Positions 39,201 through 51,200 of a stretch of 64,000 bases of DNA are shown piece after piece (the first letter of the stretch is position 1; each line of letters begins with the position of its first letter). Under the pieces are notes generated by a model that was not told where the DNA came from, did no database searches, and saw nothing but the letters and a program-made list of their open reading frames with translations. Location of the stretch: the NCBI GenBank assembly GCA_013399305.1, contig VXAI01000181.1, positions 185,941-249,940 of the forward strand. Reading direction: 5' to 3'. The stretch comes from Rostratula benghalensis. Its lineage: Eukaryota; Chordata; Aves; Charadriiformes; Rostratulidae. The translations under genes were made by a program, and so were the position numbers.

Positions 39201-42200
39201 TAACTATTCTTAATAACACTGTCGTAACCAAGAACTGATTTATTACAGCTTGGTTACAGCAGTGCTGTATTAACAGCATTAGTCATTCTCAGAAAAGTTA
39301 AGTATAATGAATAGGATGTCGACTTAAGTAGATGTGGGTTTGTATTATTGCAGAATTGGGTTGTTAGACACAAACCTAGTAAAATTGTATTTTAACTGCT
39401 TATTAGCTGTAAGCTCTTGCCAACTTAAATTGCTTTCTCTTCACTAGGCCTCAGCTATTTTGATCTTAGCAAGCTTTGACTGCATGTCTGTAATTATACA
39501 TTTGTTACCTGATTGTGTCAGATCAGTCAGAAATCCCAGATGCTCTAACACAGCAAATTCAGCAACAAGACACCTATGTAAATGCATGCTCTCAAGTAGT
39601 CTCATTACTGAGTTGACATCTGCTTAGAGTTGCCTTTCCCAGAGCACACAGAAAGTCTGAGAACATTTGTCCTGCTGTAGAGGCATGGGACAGCTGCTTT
39701 GTAAAATGAATGTGCTGGTCATTATTAATTACTCCAGCACCCAGAATTGGGGAAGATTTATCACAGTTAAGGCAGGCTGGTGACATTGCCAGTGCTCCTT
39801 CAATGTTTTACAAATAGGCATTACAGCTATTGCTTCTCTGGTTCTATAGCACGCCTGCGAGTAGTGTTAGATACACACTACTGAACTATTGCTCACATAA
39901 TCATTGTTCCCAAAAGAAATATTCTACACACATTCAGACTATTAAGAAACAGAAAAAACCCTACATCAGGAAAAGCTCCTACCAATTTACTGTGTAGATT
40001 TCCAAACCCCTCTAGATGGCATTCACTCTCTCAAACCTGAGTGAGCTATCAATAGCTATAATATCCATCCTTAAGCTGGAGACTCCGTTGGTAAAATGAT
40101 GCTATTAATTCCCCTGTGCACAGAGGGTGCTTAATGCACTCTGATGTGGTCATGATCCACATGCACATGACTCATGTGCTTGACCAGTAAAATCAGAGGC
40201 CATCTCTTCTCCCCAGCACTCTGCTAGCTTCAGAACAGAAGATGCCTTCTCAAGACAATAATATATTCTTTTGCCAAGCCACTTGCAAGTATCTACTTCA
40301 AGTATGATTTTTAAAAAACACCCACAAGAGAGAAAGGGAAAAAATAGTAATAAAAAAATCAAAGTACCTCATTGGCTTCCAAGTATGGAATCAGTGTTTC
40401 ATCTCTCTTCAAAAACTTTACTTTCATATTACTCAGTGCTAGGAGAACCAGGGTGGAAGGAGGAGATAATGTTCAAAATGTACTTTCAGTTGTGCAGGTC
40501 AACTTTTAAAAGAAAGGAAGGTAGAAAGGTGGTAACTTGGAACAAGGAACAGGGCAAAGAGATCAGAGGACTAACAGTACCAGACAGATTTTATTCTTGA
40601 AAATGCTGTAGGAGAGCAATAGAAAAGCTTCAAGAGCATGGAAAACCTAGAATTTTTAGAAATCAACCCAAGGCAGGAGGGGGAGGAAAAACATAGCAAA
40701 ATTCTTGTTCTCTCTATTTCTAAAAGAAGCAGCAGCAATTAATTTCAAGTCTACAACATACACTACAACAGAGAGACAGAAGAGCTGGTTAATGAAGGAA
40801 TGCAAGCTGGTGCAACTTAAACACTAGTTCTGTGCTCTTGGTTAAAAGCCCACAAGAGCAGCTAAAAAAAAAAAACCAAACCAACTTGATTAAAAAAAAA
40901 AAAGTAGTCTGCCCCTACATTTTTTTGCCAAATAAAATATTTCTGTGCTAAGTCCATCTTGTAAATGGAGACCTTCAGAGCTACTGCAGACCTTCCCAAA
41001 GGATGGCTGCAGTTCCCTGGGCCACATGCAACAGCCACTGGGATGGGACACCAGGACAAGGAGGGCTGAGCCCCATGCCCCACACATCTCCTGTGGGAAT
41101 CATCACCTGGCCCAGCATCACCTACTGTGGCCATTGCACATCCTTGAACCACGTTCAGAAGAAGTTGCCTTCATAGGTTTGCTTTTCCCAAACATTTAAG
41201 TGCTGAAAAATGAGCAGTTGAGTTTTTCCCTTAAGGACACAGGCAGAGGACTACCACTTTTTCTTGTGACATAAGAAGGACCAAGGACACTGGGCAAGTC
41301 TGAAGGTATGAGACTGTCTTTGCTCCCTCTCAGAGCCCAGCAGGAAGGAGGTTCAGGTTTCAGTACACAGATAAAGTGATCATTGCTACCTTGGGTGGGA
41401 TATTGAGTTAGCAGCATAATGGCATTTCCCTGCTCAGAAAGATCTTCCCACCAGAGGTGGGTGGTAAACCCAGAAGTGAGAAACAGTTCTCTGCCTTAGC
41501 AAAACAGCAAAAGGCATGTTTTGTATTAAAATGAAGTGCCCAGGGCACATGATGCTCCCTCCATCCCACCAGGAACTGCATCCAGTGCACACATTTGCTG
41601 CAGCCAAGACCAAAATTAATGCTCACAGACCCCACACAAGCCTTGGAAGCACCTTCTGGTACAGCAGAAACAGAAGCTGGCAAGCTTGTCCAAGTAGAAA
41701 CAGTTTGCTGCAAGTCAGCAATGCAGGAAGCTGCCACGTGGCTTGGATGCCAATTTTTGGCACATTGTCCCATGGTAGTTCAGGTAATGTTGACCGTGGG
41801 CTGGAGTTGCTGTCTAGAAATCTCATTCTGGAGAGTCAGTCTCTGGGTATAAGGCATGCATCTTGCTCCTTACGTGGCAAGAATTCTTCATTAACCCAGT
41901 TATTGGATATTCCCCAAAAGGCTTAGTGTGCTTCAGAGACAAGCTTCTGACCTGTGTTTGTAGCACAGGTTTCAGAGGGAATGGCTTGCTCACAGCAGCC
42001 TTTTCATTTCCTAATAAAGGAATTTTTAGTGCAGTGGTTTCACTGCTGCCTGTGTGCTACAAAGAGTGTCCAGGGTGCATGGGATGGCTCTTCTTGAGGA
42101 GCTCTGTTAGGCGGTGGCGATGATGACCTCCTCAGTGAAGCACTTCAAGTCAATGGAGCAGAAATTACCTCATCTGTTCAGTTGACAAGGTGAAGTCTGT

Positions 42201-45200
42201 ACCTTCTGGCTGAAGGTACTTGCCCTAAGAAGAGACTGCTCTGCCTTCAGAATAAACCTCCAGCAGTCACCAAACAAAGCAACAACCTGCTGCATCTCCT
42301 TCCCAAACTAAAATATCTCGTACAGTAGCCTTCCTTTCAGAAAGTTATCCTACCTCATCATCAGCCCAATGGTGGCATTTCTCTGAACAGATTAGAACTG
42401 TAGGAGCCTCTGCTGACATCACTAACCTTGTTCTGCACAGGATGGCAGCCAGAGAATGTAGAAGTCCCAATTAGAGCACATAAGCTCTCTTCTTGCTCTC
42501 CAGTTAATTTTTAGCTACTGGAAGAAGGATGTGCAGTGCAGGAGAACTTGTCCCACAGCAGAGACTGTCTAGGGACAGCACAGTCCCTAGAGACACATCC
42601 CACCAAAGTAGGTGCACAGCCTCAGAAGAGAACGCTGTGATCACTGGGGAATTCTGAATGAAGGATGCACTCCTGTACAGGAACAACTGAGCAGGGCTCT
42701 TTCACCTGCTGTCCCACCAGGACCTCACCAAAGGCACAGGTGTTGCAGCAGAGCAGCATGAAATGCTGTAGGAAAAATTTTGGGTGTTAGAAGCTTGCAG
42801 AGAGACTGATACTCATGGATACTGTCAGAAGAGGCCTGCTATCATCCAAGGCAAAAGCCTCAAAGGGTATACATTAGTCAAACTCAAAAGCTCATCTTCT
42901 GCACGTGGACAGAGAAAGAAACCATGCTGTAGCCAGAAGGAAAAATAGGTCCCATACCTCTACGAAGAGCCAACCTCAACTCCTCTTGGTGCAGTCTCAC
43001 AAGCTGTGTTTACACCTCATCTCAAAAGCAAAGACACTTAAACCAGTCCAGCTTGAAAGACTAGGTTTTGGGGCCAGAAATGGGAAATGAAGCAAGGGAG
43101 ACACTGCATGACAAGGCATGTTTTGGCACCCCCCCCACCATCACCTGCAACTGGAGATTTCACAAGGGACTACAGAGGGGCCATCAGCAGAGGGTTCCAC
43201 GCTACCACCACCCGGTGGAGATGCTCACTGGTTGGGACAAGTGAGAAATGCCCAATTGGGAAGCTTACCCTGCAAGATCTGCCCATCGTGGCCCTCATCA
43301 GCCTGGAGGGTTCCCTGAGCAACAGCCTCCCCAGACAACCCACAAACCCTGCAAACCACAGGGCATGAATTCCAGCTCTCCAGAGAATTAAGCAGGGGGG
43401 AATAAGCCGACACTTAAAAGGAATTTAAGACTGTATCAGCCTGAACATTTATGCTGATGAAGCAATTCTTGAGAGCAGGGAGGTGAAAGCAAGACATCTA
43501 GAAATTGCAGAGCAGGCAGGCAAGTGCTGTGTTTCATAGGTTACTTAGCAAGAGTAAAGAGACCCTTTCTGCCTGCAAAGGGCAGACAAAAAGCAGACAC
43601 AAAACCATAGGAAAGGAAGCAGGTTTACCTCAGTCTGCCCAGACTATATGTAATAGTATCTTCAATGTCAAACTATTATTTTTTAATTTTATTTTTTGCT
43701 CAGAGAGCTGCTGCCTGTGCTTTCTTTAGAGGTGAAGCAAGGAAAGAGCTGAACTTTCTCTGCTCCTCACATCAGCTCTTATCTAGAAAAACATTAAAGC
43801 CTTCATCTCCCACCCTCCCAAAACAAGGTGTGAGTTTGGGATTTCCTCTGCATTCTCTTTTCTATGGTAGCACGAGGGCCTGACACTATGACAAGAAAAG
43901 CTTGTTAGCTGCTGCATACATGTCCCAGTTTCTACATTTCTGGGAGTTTTTAGCTACTTCCTACAGCCTTTTCCCTTTTGGAGAAGTATTTCGGGGGAGT
44001 TGTTTGCATCTCTTCCCCTGCTATTACCAGGGCATGGCATGAAAAGTGGAGTGAGGGACGTGGTGGAGGCTGCCCTGTGCCTCAGCAGAAAGGGCCCTTT
44101 TAAAGGTCCCTGAACTAAAAGAAGTTGAACCACTGTTGTTGTGGCTTCAGCAACAAAGCCTGAATTGTTTTTAAGGAACACTCAGCAAAAAATGATACTA
44201 TTTGTGCTTCTGCCTTCACCCCCCAGCCACAGCGGCCCTGCCAGCTCACGTTCTCCCCCACACAGCTCTCCTAGCAAAGGCTGTGTAACACAGGACACAA
44301 TTTCACAACAACATTAAGGGATATCAAAGCCAGGCTGCTGTGGCCCCACCACCGTCTTGATGAGCTTCACCTCAGCGTTGCACAAGAGCCCATGGAGAAG
44401 AGGAGCAGCCCTGGTACAGACATCCCTACCACAACGTCCTAAGAGCATCCTCGTAAAGGTACATCACGTATGGAGGGGTACATGTGTGCAAAAACATATG
44501 GGCAGCCAGGCTGACCCAGGCAGAGCAGAGTCCCCACGTGCTGGGTACCCTCAGCATCCCCAGCTCCTGCTGTTCCTCACACCATGTCTTTCTTCCACGC
44601 TCAGCATCTTGTCTTTCAAGGGATTACAGATCCATTTGCAGATGCTACTGGAAGAGTTTAAACTCCCATTTCAAGGAAGGGAGTGGCAGGTATTCCTAAA
44701 TGAAAAAGCCTCCAGACAGGTGGCTCCTTTGCATCCAGAGATAATCAATAGTGCTTGGATCCAAGTGCTTCATTTGTCAACATCATTTAAGAGCACAGCT
44801 TCAGCACCCTGAAGCCCAATCCTGCCTAACTGTTCCTTCCAGCACATAGCTCTCTTCTGGACAGCTGAGCTCTATCACATTTAAGGAAAGACTCCAAAAC
44901 ATCTACTCCATTATAAGCACTTAGATCCTCTTAGGTCAGATGTAGCCCACGTTTCCTAATTACATCAACTTTAACAGGCACCGAGTGGTGGTTGGCAAAA
45001 GGGGAGAAATCAGTAGCATCAGGGGCATCTAAACCAGCAATAAAGGGCCATTTGCAGGAAAGGAGAGCACTTCCACCTGTGGAAATTACTTGGGAAGTTC
45101 CTCAGTCTTGCAGACCCTGAAGTCTAATTTTTTATTTTTTATTTTTTTTTTTTTTTCTCCACACTACCAAATCTCATCTGTCCCCTCCTCCACCGCTGCA

Positions 45201-48200
45201 CCAGATTCCTGGTACAGTCAGGTTCCCTACAAGGCTGAGCACAGATATCTTAAAGTGTTAGTCTGTAAAAAAAAAAAAAAAACACCAAAAAAAAAACCCC
45301 ACACAAAACCAAACCCAAAACAAAAGAAAACAAAACAAAACAGCAAAGTACCCACAGAGGAGACCTGTGGGATGAGAGCATCAGAACAAGCCCCTACCAT
45401 TTGATAACGCTGTTGCTGACTGAGTCCCACAGACCCAGGTTTCACTCATCCTGATGCTTTAATTTGCCTCGTGGAGGCCTTCAGGCTGAAGACTACTTTA
45501 GCAAGGGTAATACACAAGAAAGAGAGGTTAAAGCCCACAGCAGTGATTTCAGCGTGGCCAAAGGGAAGTTTAACACCAGCCTATAAAGAGGTTTGGATTC
45601 TCTACGGGCACAGGGAAGCAGGAGATGCACTACCAGCCACGGAGCCTAATGCGAAAGAAGGGCTCATCAGATCACAAAATCATCACATGAGATTATAAAG
45701 CAGCATTATCCCCTCGCTCCAAAACCTGCGCAGTTTGGCTGTTTTGCAATAAGCACATTAACAATGGGACTGCCCAAGACAAAACCCAGCAGATTTTCAA
45801 CAGGAAGAGGAAGGATTCACCAGAGGGGAGTTGGGGGCTGACAGAGAGGAGACGTGGCCACAGGCAGCTCCCCCAAAACACCACCAGCTCCAACACACAG
45901 GGAAAAGACAGAATATTTATTTTCTAAGCAGGCACTTGGCATAAAACACAGGCAGTAACACAAACTGCAACTGTATAAGCAATACCAGGAGGGGTTGGGA
46001 GAGGATGGGCTACAGGAGGTCAGCACAGAAAGAGCTTCCAGCTTTCAGGAGGCAAGGACAGGCAGCTGCCAAAGCCACTGCTCCCCAGACAGCATCTCTC
46101 TCCCCTTCCATCCTAAGGACAGGTTCAGTGCACACAGGGTTCAGCACAGACCCATCTTGTGGTGCAGACATCCCGAGCATTAAGACATCTTCAATAATTT
46201 ATTCAACTGAGGGAGTATTTGGGGGTTTTTGTTGTTGTTTTGGAGGGTTGTTGGGTTTGGTTTTTTGCTTTCCTGTTTGGATTTCCTTTTTTTTAACCAC
46301 ACCTTTCTGGTAATTAGCCCTATCCAGGCCTTTTGCCTGGAATAGAAACTGTTTCAAGACCCAGAGTTGTGTTACTACCTGCCCAAGAACTTCTCAGCAG
46401 CTCAGAAGGGTCACTCCGTGTTATTCTGCCCTTCTCACTCCCAAAAGCTGCGAGCATCCTTTTCAGATAAGTTAGGCTGGGAAAATAAAGCCATTATAAG
46501 CTTAGAAGGGGCTCATACTAAAGACGTCGGGAGGAAGGAAAGGAGAGAGGAGGAATCAAGAAGCTCCTAAAGGAGATGCTTTGATATGAATAGGTTTGGG
46601 TTCACCTTAAGAAATCACTGCTACAGGGAGATTTCTCTGCATTTCTGTGGCACATCCAGGTGGGTAATGTCACCTCCTTCCTTAAGGACTTCAGGAAAAG
46701 CTGTATTTCCCCTCCCACAAGAAGTCATGGTCCCTTTCTGTGCAAGGGCTGGGACAGGATCCCCGATCCCCCTGAGGAAGCACTCGGAGCCACTGGCAGC
46801 ACATGGTGAGCTGTGGGGTAGAGAAGCTCAAACACTTCTTCTGCTTTTCTATGATAAGATGCTAGAACTAACAGTGTATGAGCCCAAGGCTTTTTATTTG
46901 AAGATTTATTTGAGGCTACCTAAATGTAAACTCCACAGAAATTTGAGGAATTAAGATATTCCTCGTTTTGCTTAAAAACATAGCAACTAAAGGCTGCTGC
47001 CTGCACCATCAACTGAGCAATATGTAGAGTTTCCAAAGAGGGGGTTTTGCTTCCTTTTTTAGAAGGGTAATGATATTGAGGGGAGGAAGAAAAAATAAAA
47101 ATAAACAAATTTGGCACAGCACTGGACAGGGGTTTAATTTGTTATATATTTTCCCTTGTGAATCTTGTACTACAGTGAGCAAAGTGCATGTGAGGCTGGA
47201 GTACTGAACTACCAGCACAAACCATGAAATTGGTTTTTAAAGTTGATTGGCATTCTCCCTGCTTCTCCTCCCTGTCAAAACAGCAGCAAAAAAAAAAAAG
47301 GCAGGCACTACTGCCAACACCAAGTCATTCAAGTGTCCAAAAAAACACCAACAAAACAAAAGAGTTATTAAACTGAACCTCCCCGTTTGAAAATGCAGCT
47401 AGAAGAGAATACAAGACAACATTGTCAGCAACAGTCTTTGTCCCTGTGCCAGTGACATGGAGATGTCTCTCTTCTGACTCAGTGAAAAGGAATCACCAGA
47501 GCACAAGAGATTTTATTTGCAAGTGTAAAACAGTTCAAGAAATCTCAACTTCAACACTTGAAATTTATTTAAAGCACTTTTCTTTTGCAGTTACTCTGCC
47601 TGAGGAAGCACGTAGCACAAACAAGTCTATCCCCTGAGTGTTTAAAAGCCATTTTCTGGATTAGCTGGTTTATAAACACCACAGAAGAGCGTAGAAAGAG
47701 GGTTTTTCCCCCCCTTTCTAACACATATCCTTGTTGTTACTTTATCTTATTTCTTAGAACTTCTTTCAATGCTCAGCCAGCTGCTAAGAAAGCATTCTTG
47801 AATGCCACAGCAAAAACCTAAATAAAATGCTTCTTCACTGCCTGCTCCTCATCTTGTTGAGCACTTTCAGCATCTTAAAAATAAAGAGACAAAAGGAGTA
47901 CTCTACTGAAGCTCTTTTTGGAATTTGGTTTTTTTTTCAAACCTACACTGTTTTGCATCTTGCCACCTTCAGTTCAAGTCTCCTCCTCCCTTCATCCTCA
48001 ACCTTCCAGCCCCAGTCCAGAGCACTCTCTGGAGGAATGGGCAGTAACCTATAGGTTCCATTAGAGTTACACATCATGATCATGTTACTATATGGCATCT
48101 GGTATGTTCCATGGGAGTTGCTTAAAATACTACATCAGGAGTCAAAGATTCAGCTGCTGTGGGCATGTACCAAAGTTGGATGGGCATTAAAGCTCTGTGC

Positions 48201-51200
48201 AAGGCATTACAGAAGAAGTGAACCATAACCCTGTACGAGCAAATCACACCAAGATTTAAATATTCAAGAGTTAAACCACAGGCTGACCAATACTTCATTC
48301 TGACTGGTGGAAGTCTGGCAAAGTTTAAAGCAACCAGTGACACAAACATCATCAGATACCAGCAGTAAGTGATATGGCCACCCCACCTGAAAAAGAGTTC
48401 CTTCTTTGGGCTTCTTTGATGTAACCCCAAGCCTAGTAGGGAAGCCCTCAACATGGCTGTGGGCAGGAGCCCCCATTTATGCTGCCTGTGAGCACACAGG
48501 TACCCCAAGCCATACCCCGAGCAACTTAAATGGCCACCACTTCAGCTAAACAGCTCTTGTTAGCACTCCTCTGTGTGACATGGGTGATGGTGGCAGAAGA
48601 ATTTTTAGTGATGGGAACCAAAAACCTTTTACCAACCCCAGAAACTTTGAAAAAAAAAAATAAAAATCTGGTTTTCCCAGGCTCAGACACCGGACACAGC
48701 CTGGCCAGACCCTCCGTCCCAGCACTCACACAACCGTGTGCCATCACAGGGGCATGTTTGGGTCAAAGAAACCCCCAGGACCCTCTCCCTACCAGCTCCC
48801 TTTCCAGCCATGGTCAGATCCTGCCTTTCAACAGCAGCTCCTTCCCCCACACAAGATGCTCTTAGTTCTTGGCTTCCCACCCCCTCTTTTTTCTCTTGAC
48901 ACCAAGCAATACCAGTCAAAAAAAAAAATATTAAGCCAATAATCACAAGTACTCTGAAGTTACAGCTCAGCTGTAACTGCTGATCATTTTCATTGCAAGA
49001 AGCTCTTTAGGAGATTGCAAGCCCACATTGAGAGATAATACTTTAAGATCTAATACTCTGAATTAATTTATTAAAAAAAATAATAATAGAAAAACCCAAC
49101 AGGGGCCCACTTTCTTTTCATGTGAATTAGTATCGCTGCAGCAACAGCAAATAGAGCCACGATAGCTAAACCAATGGCAATTTGCCCCAGAATTGCCAAC
49201 TCTTTGCCTTCAGCACAAATCCTCACCCGTCTAACTTCTATAATTGCTTAATATTAATCTACACACACAGCTCCCAGAGAGAAAAGGCCATTTTTTTTTC
49301 CTGTACCCAGAGCGCACAGCCCTGGGGTAGATGAAGCTTAATAGTTGAGGAGAGAAGAGAAAGGTTTGATCCTTCAACTGTTTCACTGCACCAAAGATGC
49401 TACTTAACTGCACCCAGAGATGTTCAAACTCCATCATGGGGATTTCCCTGCCAGAGCCAGACACCAGCCTGCTGCACAGTGTCCCACATTGCCTGGTGAC
49501 ATGGAGATGTACCTCAGGACCCCTTCACTCCTCATCTGCAAACAGCCATTTTGATCACTTGGGCAGCAGCTGTTCCACCACACATGAAACCATTATTTAA
49601 AACCAGGGAGGAAAAAAAAAAAATAAAACACAAGGGAGGTCAGGTGTGTGGGAAGTACATAATGAGCTCTGATGTGGCACCTCATCAGGGTCTGGCACCT
49701 AATTAGACAGAAGAGATGCCCCTGCCCCACTGAAACCCACACACCTCTCTAACACCATAGTGTGTCACCAGTTTATCTCATCCTCCTCCTTCCTGAGGAA
49801 TTTGGGTCTCTTTTCCCCTAACTGTAACATGCTCTACCACTTCCCATCTTGGGAATTCAGACTCTGGCATCATTAGTGGGAGGAGTCTCAAATTATATTC
49901 ACGCTATAAATACTTATTTTAAGAAACAAAGTGCAGAAGGTGGGTGAGGTTTTTTTCCCCTGCTCCTGTTAAACCAATGCCCCAGCCACCTTATTTTCCC
50001 CATCTTTCTTTTAAACTGGCCCCTAATCCCACCCTCCCCACCCAACTATCCATCTTCACACTGCATTAAAGATAAATCATGCCCTACAGTTCACAAGCAG
50101 CTTGTATTACCAAATCACTAGAAATCACAAGGGCACCTGAGGGGCGGGTATGGTTCCTTAAGCTTTCTCTGCCAAATAAGAAATTATAAAAGTGTCTTTG
50201 CAATTAAATGATCAAAATAGGCATTTGTCAGCAGAAAGTGTTCAAATGAACAAGGCAGATATAAGCATGGACTTCAGGTTTACAGCAGAGCATCACACTC
50301 ATGCAGCTTCTTTTAATTTCATGCCAGGATTTAGAACCACACACCAAAAAAAAACCCCAAAACCTTATTAAACAGATAAGGTATTAAAACCCAATAATCC
50401 TATAAACTCAATTCAAGGGCCATATTAAGGCCTGATTTTTGCTGCTGCTTAGGTGTCAGGTGTGTCATTTATAGTGACATATAGGCAGTGAGATTACCAG
50501 AACAGACAAAAAGCAGCAAACTCTAACACAGATCTCTTAACCATTAGCTTCCAAATCCCAGAAGGGACCCTTGATCAAGCCCATGTGCTTAAGGGGAGAA
50601 CATCCTAGAAGCTGATAGAGGGCATTAATGCAATTACTGCTCTGGGATGTCTTCAGAATTAGTAGCCGAATTGTTGAAATGGCTGAAAACTGCACAAAAC
50701 CTGTAAATAAAGGTATTGTCTAGCGTTCCAAGAGTGCTTTTTCTGCCTCCCCACTCAGCAGAGTGTGGAATGGCTCGGAGAAACCAAACAGAACGATAAC
50801 AGCAACACTCAAATAATAGAGTGAGCCAACGCCAGACAAAAGCCATGACTTGACACGAGCTGCAGCACGCTCCCACACCTGGCTGGAGGCAGCCACCACC
50901 TTCCACAACATTAATGCCTTCGGTTCTTAAAGTACTAGGAAACTCATTCAGATAATTACCACAACGATAGGTATTAGACTGACCACAATATCCAACCAGC
51001 TCAGCAGATGCCAATGTGAGAATCCAAATAACTGTAAGAGCAGCTTACTGTGAGTAAGAATCTACTGACACACGCTATGATTACAAGCGACCGTAGCAGA
51101 GATATTGTAGCAGCAAATTCAAATACATTTCTAAAGCCCAGGAGTAGAACAAGTTAAAAAAACAAAGAGCTGCTGAAAGCAAATTCAAATGGCAAGGAGG

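Noticed and set aside
40368..40427. Minus-strand ATG followed by 20 codons and an AG|GTACTT donor inside DNAJC6 intron 1, considered as an alternative first exon
   Set aside because: It ends in phase 0, but exon 2 needs a phase-1 partner; the peptide does not resemble MKDSENK.
44357..44812. Plus-strand 151-codon frame in DNAJC6 intron 1
   Set aside because: No similarity recognised, no domain or compositional support; chance frame.
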